Shown: positions 56,550 through 64,000 of the stretch, piece by piece
How positions within the stretch are numbered: the stretch's first letter is position 1
Layout of the letters: each line of letters begins with the position of its first letter
Assembly (NCBI GenBank): GCA_029641185.1
Contig: JAPWGK010000001.1
Span: 694,501 to 758,500, forward strand
Direction: 5' to 3'
DNA length: 64,000 nt
Origin: Pseudofabraea citricarpa
Taxonomy: Eukaryota; Ascomycota; Leotiomycetes; Helotiales; Dermateaceae
Translations under genes and position numbers: made by a program
Notes under the pieces: model-generated
Databases searched by the model: none
What the model was told of the DNA's origin: nothing
What the model saw: the letters and a program-made list of their open reading frames with translations, nothing else

Positions 56550-58565
56550 TCTATCTGCATCGGCATTCTCGACCATGCTAGGAGGCTAAAGACGAATTTC
56601 GAAACTATTTTGGGGTATGGCGCTGATTGCTCATAGTTCGGGATGAACATGTTTAGGGGTATTATTTCAGCATCGCTATTTAGCGCGGAGAATTTCTGCT
56701 AAACGACTATACTATAAACCATCTAATAGAACCCTAGCCAGAACTGGCTCTCATTTGCGTATGATACCCCGAGCTAGGACTACTAAACTGCAACAGAGAT
56801 GGAGCTTGACTGGATAAGTTTTGTGTTTTTGATATGCTTATGCTCATTTGTGCCAACAGACCTCAGCAATCACAAGATACTAGTACTCACAAAATGACTA
56901 ACGGTCAGGAATATTTGTCGACATTGAAGCGAGTAGGAAATGATGAACACACACTCCAGCCGAAATGGCAACAAAAACCATCCCAGATAGCGAACTATTC
57001 CAGCAATTGATTAACGAGCTTGACTCCCTCTCTTGAGTGCTTTGGGACGAATTGCAAAAGTCTCGGCGATGGCTTTTATTCTAGCTTATTCGTTGTCTTC
57101 TAACCCCAGCTTTCTCGAAATTCCCCATGCCTTATCTTTCCGTCGGAGGAAGTACATACAGACTGGTTTTGACACGTGCACAACTATTAAAACCTCCTCT
57201 TGTTCGGCCCTGTAATCAGAAGCAAGACATGATCTGAAGAGACTGAATTATTAAACAGAGTCCGGCGGAGTTGAGTAACAAGATAGTGTGAAATATCAAT
57301 GGCGTGATTTGAAAGTTGTGTTATTATCAGTGTCAAAATCGCCCAGTACTTCCTCCAACGGAGAGCTCGTGTAACATCTGAGATCTATATTAAGCGACTG
57401 GTTGTCCTGCTACTCGTGAAGAAGTTACATAATGCGAAGGCCTATCGCGGAGTAGCAGAAGGCGTGTCAAATTGAAGCACGTTGACAAATTTTGCGCGTC
57501 TTCGAGCCGGGTCTGGCACGTTGGTTGGTCTTGGTTATTCAGCTCCCCCGTGTTGAAATCGTTATCTCCATGATAGGACACCACTATCGTAACCGGCGGT
57601 AAAGGCGAGGCGATAGGACCGGCCCACAGACTACGGATCGGGCCGTACAGCACAGGCTGATTGGTCGGTTGGTCAGTTGTTTCATTATCCGCTCAAATGG
57701 CAGTTCGCTACACGGGTTTGAGCTCATGCTAAGCAAGGATTGAAGCCAATCAAGATATACAAGAAGAGCAAAGTCGAACGGTTCTCTACCTCATGCATTA
57801 AAAGTGTGGGTACCTAGGTATGCCACTTGAGCGGATACGGTTTCGAAAACCCAACGCGGCTACACAGCGGCTATCCACGTTATTCCAATGGCTTGAAAGC
57901 CCCTCAGCTCAGCATTCCACGTTACCAACGTCGCTGCCGCCTAAGTCGGATTGGACCCATCCAATGTCCCTTGTTAAAACAAATTATCGCTGAAGACTCT
58001 TGAGATTCGGATTGGTCGTTTACGGCTCTGCCGCTGGTGGAGGGGCGAGACTTCATAGTTATGTTGCCGCTGTTGGGTTGGATCCATGAGGTAGAAATTC
58101 GTCACACAGGTGGGCTATGCATGCAGCAGTGTCAGTCAGTTCGCGCGCCTCGAGTAATTGCTGGCAGTTTGGCGGCCTTGTTAATGTTGGATTGTTGGGT
58201 TGGTGAGGTGAGGCACAGAAGACCGCAACATCACAATGTATATATAAATGTATCTGGATTCTATCCTTCTCAATTTTACTTTCTCTATCTCTCACATACA
58301 AGAACACACACACTCTCATCTTCTATCTACCTCTATCCCAGAATATACAAGCTGGTGTCTTTTCCAAAGCTGTTTCGTCTCTCTATCCCACTACCTCTAT
58401 CAACATCACTTCGGCCCTATCTCTCTATATTATTTTCACTTGGCCTGCTTTTCGACAGCTCTAGGTTCATTCGTGTAAGAAAAATCCCTACCTAACGGGA
58501 ATGTCTTAGGAAACAAATCTTAAGCTAACATACTGGCTTTATGCTAGGAATATTCCACTTCCACA
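56550..58565. other. 2-kb gene-free region ending in a CT-rich leader
   Basis: No gene is supported between VPS54 and the microprotein. The final 350 bp has the layout of a fungal promoter: TATATATAAA at about 58238-58247, then a long pyrimidine-rich tract at about 58255-58460, then a probable 5' UTR intron (separate entry). Confidence 0.5.
58475..58547 (+). promoter_or_regulatory. probable 5' UTR intron of the microprotein gene
   Basis: GTAAGA donor at 58475, a GCTAAC branch-point match at about 58523-58529 and a TATGCTAG acceptor ending at 58547 define a 73-nt intron that stops 18 bp before the ATG at 58566. The flanking leader is pyrimidine-rich. Size and signals match the coding introns of this window. 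It is inferred, since no transcript is available. Confidence 0.6.
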
Positions 58566-58742
58566 ATGAGTGACCCTGACTGTCCTAGATGCGCTGGGGA
58601 TGGCATTTATGAGAACAAGGTTGACGAATGGGTAACAGTCACTTGCGGGTGCGGTAATAACCCAGACTGCGACGACTGCGGGGGTGATGGGACCTATAAT
58701 GAGTGGCAAATGAGAATTGAGTACGTGGATTGTGACTGTTAG
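58566..58742 (+). CDS. 58-residue cysteine-rich microprotein, DnaJ-zinc-finger-like
   Basis: Single exon, 58 residues, 8 Cys. Two 24-residue units with identical spacing are seen, residues 6-29 and 35-58. Each begins C-x-x-C-x-G-D-G-x-Y and ends V-x-C-x-C, with the Cys at +0, +3, +21 and +23. The first halves, CPRCAGDG and CDDCGGDG, match the CxxCxGxG motif of the DnaJ/Hsp40 cysteine-rich domain and of anti-TRAP-like zinc proteins. No J-domain, signal peptide or membrane segment is present. Each unit could hold one zinc, giving two sites; the protein is very acidic. A TATA box, CT-rich leader and likely 5' UTR intron support a real gene. I do not recognise the family; a protein-binding or redox/zinc role is a guess. 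Confidence 0.72.
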   Translation: MSDPDCPRCAGDGIYENKVDEWVTVTCGCGNNPDCDDCGGDGTYNEWQMRIEYVDCDC

Positions 58743-59280
58743 GCAGCGAAAGCGGATGTATACTAGATAGAATTACATGTTGGGGAGCTTATAGGTTTTT
58801 TATCTCTTCGGAGGTTTTCCTATATAGCCTGAAATAACAAAGTTACAATTTACAAATTAGAAACTTTATTAAAAATAAATTTCCAATTCTAATTATTGGT
58901 ATTAGCTGTTAAAGGAATTGTTCATCGTGAACATAAACTCGCTAACTACGCTAGAACATGGGATATAACATTCTTACTATTTGGCACGTTTAGTATACTT
59001 TTAGCGATAATGACAACTTTTCCAGTTTGCGGATATAATCTCCATCTTTTCTCCATCAAATCAAGACTTCAGGCCAAAGCTGAGTGGCATTATAAAGCTC
59101 ATACAGCCAAGAGTTATAAGCCAATTCGTTGTTATCTTGGCTGCGACTCCCCCTAGACGGCTTAAAAGGTCTCAATAGATTCTATGAGATGAAGTTACAA
59201 GAAGAAGCCGCTTCCAAAACTCCATTTTCAGTATCTCCATTATCATTATCGAACAATACAATGAAACGCACTGCAATCAG
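58743..59280. other. AT-rich spacer with an orphan hydrophobic frame
   Basis: An AT-rich stretch of about 540 bp. From about 58896 to 59156 one plus frame is open and contains a helix-like hydrophobic run (TFLLFGTFSILLAIM), but it starts at TTG after stops and has no known family. It may be a remnant of a membrane-protein gene. Confidence 0.35.
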
Positions 59281-60880
59281 CTACAGCTTCCCCATCAACA
59301 GCTTCCAAATCGACACGCCATTCCAATCGCCACGCTCCGCCTCATCCATCTTCCTCTGCACGAGATAATCGTGGTACGTGCGCATGGCGAAGATCTCTCG
59401 CGCTCTTTGGACTTCTTCATCCAAGTCCGGATACTCGCCAGCGAGACGAGATGAATGAAGGAGTTCCTGATGTTTAAGGCTATTTTTGTTATCATTTACA
59501 TTAGCATGGTACATATAAGGATAGATGTAGAACGTCGCCAAAGAAAAAGTAAAAAAGAAAAGAAAAGAAAAAAGATAGGTGTACATACAGGTCTTGAGTA
59601 TTGACGTTCAGTTTTATGATTAGCCATGCGAAGATGGCGGGGACGCTGGGAATCGGCCGATCCATAGCGCGCACGTAGCTGTTTTCGATCTGAGTGAGCG
59701 ATGCGTATTCACTGATGAGAGTGAGGATCTTGTGCTTGTATTTCTCTGGGTTCTTTTTTTCAAGGCGTTGAGTTAATTGAGTTTTATTTGCAGGATGTGA
59801 GGGGACTTACTGCGAAGACACCCGCTGCTACAATTCCTATATCTTCAGATCCCTATACCCCGGTACAAATTAGTGAAATGCTCACCGGCAGAGCTTTGTT
59901 GTGTATGAGATGCACGTACAATAAGAGGAACCTCGGTCTTCTCATCTAACCCCTGCTTCAAGATGGAAAATGCCAGCGCACCAAGGAAGTGATCAAAATT
60001 CTCCATGAAGAAAGATGGTTTTAGGATTCTATACCGAGCGCCACGATCAGCATTAGCTCAAACCTAGCCCATTCCATTAAACAGACTAAAATGCACCGAA
60101 AGAAATATAACGAGGGATGGTGAGATACATACGTCCAATTTAAGCCTGGACTCCGTTTACCAAGTTCAAAACAATACTCTTCAATGTCCCTCTTCGCTCC
60201 GCTCGATAACTTCAGGTCTTTCTCGTACTTCGGTCCGCATCTCGCCGAGGAAGAGTATACAAACGAGTGTACTCCATATTCGAGTGCCAGGTCGGCCATC
60301 ATCTATATTTGCACATTAACACCAACACACAAGGACACTTCTTTCCAAAGAACCGGGCCGAAGAAAGTAAATGCGGGGAAATCATCGGTACATGACACAA
60401 CACCAGCACTGTACTAACAGGACATCCTGATTTTGACCCTGACCCCAATCGAAATCCCAAACGCCAGATACCAAATATGAAAACAAAAACAAAAAGCAAA
60501 GAAGCCCAAAAAGGAAAAAAAAAGAAACATACCATCCCACACTTCTTTTCCCCCTCAGCACTAACTCCCAATCCCGGATATGGAAGGACACAGAAGACCG
60601 CCCAAACGCCACCTTCTCTCTCAAAGACAGCCCTGACGGTCTCGGGGCGATCCAGGTCCGCCTCGACGACAAGCACATTTGGGATCTGCGCTAGGGCTTT
60701 CGCATTTGGTGAAGAGGCTGTTCGAGTCAGGGCATAGATTTGATATTCATCTTGATTTAGGGGTTCTTTATTTTCATCATTCGCAGAAGCAGCAGAAGCA
60801 GATGAAGAGCCGCATAGAGCGTTGATGAGTGCAGTTCCTTGCTTGCCTGTCGCACTAGTGACGAGGATTGTTTTACGCAT
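59281..60880 (-). CDS. NmrA-like NAD(P)-binding protein
   Basis: Six minus-strand exons (60880-60533, 60302-60133, 60028-59920, 59852-59811, 59752-59589, 59479-59281) encode 343 residues. The N-terminal Rossmann loop ILVTSATGKQGTALI at about 5-18 is the NmrA-type dinucleotide site. Exon 2 gives ADLALEYGVHSFVYSSSA; later exons give ILKPSFFMENFDHFLG, SEDIGIVAAGVF and the C-terminal GEYPDLDEEVQRAREI. These atypical SDRs usually act as NADP/NAD redox sensors rather than enzymes (NmrA itself controls nitrogen repression), and no Tyr-x-x-x-Lys is seen. Intron 1 is long (230 nt) and its join gives three successive Met, so that junction is the weakest. The other five introns close with family motifs across them. 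Confidence 0.9.
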
Positions 60881-61472
60881 TTTGGGATGACTTTTCTTTT
60901 GTTCTTTTGTTCTTATTCTTTCTTGTTCTCGGAGACGGAAGATGGGGAAACGGGATGCAAGGGGTTACGATTGGGTTATCATGTATCGAAGGAGAGGGGG
61001 ACGGAGAGAAAGACGAACGAAAGCTGAGGTTGGCTTAAGCTTAGCACGCACCATGAGTTTCATCGGCTTCTGCCCCGTACCGGCAGTCCGCGGCGGTGCA
61101 CGTTACCGTGCCCGTAGCTGTGGCACAGGTTTTAGACTTTTCTCTAGCTCTGCTACCGTTACGGCTTTCGCCCTGGCTCCAATTGAACGATGGGACGATA
61201 CCGGTACGACCAAACTCACGCACGGATGAGAACTGTGAGCTTTCGCATTACTGTAAGCGAGATGATCATTATTGGAGCCCGGTTTTTACTGTTACAACAA
61301 TTAGCCGAGCGGTGCTCCATATCTTGCCATATGATATAGCTGGTATGGGTGGGGAGGTATGTAACTCGTTTCCGGTAATAGAGCTCGATGAAAAGTAAGA
61401 AAACTGACTGAAAGGTCGTTCTTCTTGAACTGGGTGATGAGTATTGTGAACAAGTTTTTTCAGCTTATCAGG
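60881..61472. other. promoter of NmrA-like gene and 3' flank of BOR1-like gene
   Basis: 590 bp between two minus-strand genes. Immediately upstream of the NmrA-like ATG it is rich in TTCTTTT-type pyrimidines on the plus strand. No gene is recognised. Confidence 0.45.
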
Positions 61473-63455
61473 TCAAACATCTCCAATAACTCCACCTCTT
61501 AATTCTTGAGAACCCTCCTTCGCTCCGTCTTCCGTGTCTTCCGGCGTGCCATCCCTACACGCCCACGCATCAACAAACCTCAAAGTCTCCCTGTCCCATA
61601 CTCTATTCATCACGAACAATCGAATCGGAACCAGTACGATGATTAAGACTGGAAACGCCGGTGCGGCAACTGTTAGAGTAACATAGAAGATAATACCCGT
61701 GACGACGAGTTGCACGATTGTGTACGCGTGAATCCCCCAATAGTTATTGATGCCAGCGGGTAACTTTGGCAGTTCGCTGGGTGGCGTAAGCATGTAGAAG
61801 ATGCGAAAGAGAATCGGGTTGACGGCTAACGACTGTTCGCCCATGAAGAGAAACAATCCCGCCAGAACAGACGTTGGTGTTAATCCCAACACATGTTGAA
61901 ATGGAGGCGAGAGGAAAAGAAGGATTCCTCCTGCTTGTAGTAGCGAAGACCAGCGTTGCTCATAGACCGTTTCCTCTGGCTCCTGGGCCGAATCATCCTC
62001 CTCTTTTGACTTCTCTCCAACTTTTGGTGTATGGAGAAGGGATTCTGAGTGCAATGGTGCCTGAGGTAACAGGCCGTTCGCAGGTGGAATACCTAAAATA
62101 CCACATATGGCTGTAGATGTGCCGAGCAAGACAATATCCCAAGCATATCCTGTGGGTTTCCTGATGTTATAGCGCGAAGACGTGCATATGATCGACGAGA
62201 TCTCATGATCAAAATAGAAAAGCACAGTTATGATTGCTCCAGGGATTATTGAGATAAAGATCCATTCAACCGGTAGCTCCCAAAAGCGGACAAAAAATAC
62301 ACTCCTCTCAGGGGAACTGGGGCGGAAACTGGTTTGTACTGCCAGAGTTTGCTTATCTAGGGTAGCAAGCTCTCCAATATTTGGCATGGCAATAAAAAGG
62401 ATAATAGATATCGCAGCAGCGTATTCTGAAAGTCCCATTCGGATGTACCTGTGGAAGAGAGGTTTCCAACTTTGTGCTGACGAGAGAAAAACTGCTAATA
62501 TAAATGTACCTATGCACCCGATGATGGAGTAGAGGAACGACGCAAATGAGACAGCAGCGTGGGTACGTTCAAGTTCTTGAATCGCCTTATGGAAATAAAT
62601 AACGCTGTTCAGCAACGAGAAGATGTCTGCAGAGAAATTCGTGACGTAGAGCATGGTCCAATCATGAGCATTGAAGATCGCTAATAACCAGTGCATCCAG
62701 CATGAATGTATAAGAGACCATGCCATAAGAGGAAGAAAGTCTACCTTTGAGACATCAGCGACGATACAAATCATGCAACTGGTTCACTCACATGAAAAGA
62801 ATCTTGCGATAGAGAGTATATGTTCTCCGCCAAGACAGAGAATGGCCCGGTAACTCCAAGAATAGTCAATGGTTGAATTGAGAATCTGTCTAGAATTAAT
62901 TCACTGGAGAAGAGAGGCTCAAAACTCCCTACACACTTACAGTGAGAAAATAACCCCACACAAACCCGTACTGAATACGACCTCGATGGTACCCCAAGTC
63001 CTGCCCGTCAGAACATACAAGTCGCTAGCAAAAGTGATTCCCGGTAGGATGTTCGTAAAGAAGACATAGACAGCACTAGCAAAGACGAGTTGATTGAAGC
63101 AGGTCCAATCCGACAAGTATCGGCGTCGAATATTGCGGATATCCTGTTTGAGCAAGCGGAAAGGCTGAAGTTTTCCTTGGGCCCCAAATAGCTCTTTACT
63201 CCTTAATCGAAAAGACTTCTTGGGATGGAGTTGCGTTTCTGAATAGGTAGCTTTCGTCTTCTCGTGCAGTTGTTCCTCGAAGACCATCTTCTGACTTTCC
63301 TGCACAGCATCTGTGACATCCCTAGAAGGCACTTCTTGATCGATATTCTGTGCAGCTATAGAAGTAGACGAGTCTCCAGGTGGTATCACTGTTGAAGTTG
63401 AGCTGATATCCATTGAGGATGTTCGACCAGGTGGTGATAATCGATCCTTAGCCAT
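61473..63455 (-). CDS. BOR1: SLC4-type anion/borate transporter (BOR1-like)
   Basis: Integral transporter of the HCO3-/borate (SLC4) family; yeast Bor1 exports boric acid at the plasma membrane and affects vacuole traffic. Three minus-strand exons (63455-62941, 62885-62792, 62744-61473) encode 626 residues. A cytoplasmic N-terminus of about 115 residues precedes helices. Family hallmarks are FNQLVFASAVYVFFTNILPGITFASDLY, then FSIQPLTILGVTGPFSVL (across intron 1), DFLPLMAWSLIHSCWMHW (across intron 2), and the late ILGIPPANGLLPQAPLHSESL with its usual PxNGLxPQAP core. VWDRETLRFVDAW lies in the C-terminal tail. About 12-14 helices are expected. Nothing is truncated. The intron 1 acceptor was set by restoring the SLFSIQPL helix. 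Confidence 0.93.
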
Positions 63456-64000
63456 GTTCGCTCAGCCCACCTTTGCCTTGAGCTGAGGATTGTGCCGCGG
63501 GGGTTTTGATTTTAATATCTTGCATGACAAAAGATTTTCGGTACACGAGAGAAATAATCAAGAACTTGGCTTGCTTGGAAAAGTGAATGTGACGAATTTG
63601 ATAACGCATTTGCGCCACGTGCAGAGAGGTAGTGCAACTTGATAGCCGTGGCTAGTCTTGGCAGAAGATTCTGCGGAGGAACTTGCTGAGAAATAATACG
63701 AAAAAGGTTCATTAATGAGAAGATAAAAACCTAATTGCTAAATAGCTATGGACTCTGAGAGAGATCCTAGCGCTTCAGCCTTGTCACATAAAGATTATGT
63801 TGTGAATAAGACAGTAGCAGGCCTCTCGGCTGCACTGCGTCATTGGGTGAAAGTCCCTCGCTTTGATTGGTCAATCAGCACCCTCAAAATTTCCCATCTC
63901 AGCCTCGCTCCAAGGCTCACCTCACAATGCCATCGCATCGCAACAACAACAACACCACCATCTTGCCTAAACCCATAGCAATGGACGAGCGATAATATAC
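63456..64000. other. right window edge, promoter-like
   Basis: About 545 bp upstream of the BOR1-like start, with a CACGTG near 63617. Two ATG frames on plus (63748 onward and 63927 onward) are short; the second ends in TAA at about 63993. They could be leader frames of a gene beyond the edge. Nothing further can be supported. Confidence 0.35.

Noticed and set aside
58037..58495. 152-codon plus frame upstream of the microprotein
   Set aside because: It translates the pyrimidine-rich leader (Ser/Leu/Tyr runs) and overlaps the TATA box.
63748..63978. 76-codon plus frame at the right edge
   Set aside because: No motif; overlaps the probable promoter of the BOR1-like gene or of a gene outside the window.
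1..64000. CRISPR arrays, rRNA, insertion sequences, prophage or complete transposons
   Set aside because: None seen. The sequence is eukaryotic nuclear DNA, and no transposase, reverse transcriptase or integrase motif was found on either strand.

Overview
The window is nuclear DNA of a filamentous ascomycete (Pezizomycotina). The evidence is many short introns (about 47-110 nt, GT..AG, often with a CTAAC-like branch point), compact genes on both strands, and a characteristic gene set: cerevisin-type vacuolar protease, fungal complex I 9.5 kDa subunit, Zn2Cys6 regulator, NmrA-like protein and a BEACH protein of fungal layout. The style suggests Leotiomycetes, but that is inference. All exon joins were made by hand: reading frames were checked to close across each intron, and family motifs were used where recognised.

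Layout. 1-2.9 kb is non-coding and holds a decayed tandem repeat. 2.9-16.3 kb carries housekeeping genes: a serine-rich single-span membrane protein, a membrane-anchored tRNA ct6A dehydratase (E1-like), EMC1, a VOC/glyoxalase protein, a BTB/F-box-like protein and RNA 3'-phosphate cyclase. 16.3-21.3 kb is sparser, with an atypical SDR, a small tetraspan protein and a DUF1989 protein. 21.8-29.9 kb is one 2636-residue BEACH-WD40 gene. 31.5-41.7 kb holds cerevisin, a 1182-residue disordered protein, complex I NUXM/9.5 kDa (whose true last exon is spliced), the oligosaccharyltransferase subunit WBP1/OST48, and a 4-span membrane protein with a GAA repeat in an intron.

42.3-48.8 kb looks like an accessory mini-cluster: a Zn2Cys6 regulator, a DHA2-type efflux pump and a divergently transcribed beta-lactamase/transesterase-fold enzyme. 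The promoter shared by the last two has a 12-bp direct repeat exactly 60 bp apart, flanking two inverted motifs. It is bordered by gene-poor DNA. 50.9-63.5 kb has a secreted M14 carboxypeptidase, the GARP subunit VPS54 (first exon problematic), a 58-residue cysteine-rich microprotein, an NmrA-like protein and a BOR1-type anion/borate exporter.

Functional threads: EMC1, WBP1 and VPS54 belong to ER and Golgi-endosome biogenesis; cerevisin and the carboxypeptidase are proteolytic; the 42-49 kb block is a plausible efflux/modification unit with no synthase in view. The least described item is the microprotein at 58566-58742, two exact 24-residue CxxC...CxC repeats resembling half of a DnaJ zinc domain.
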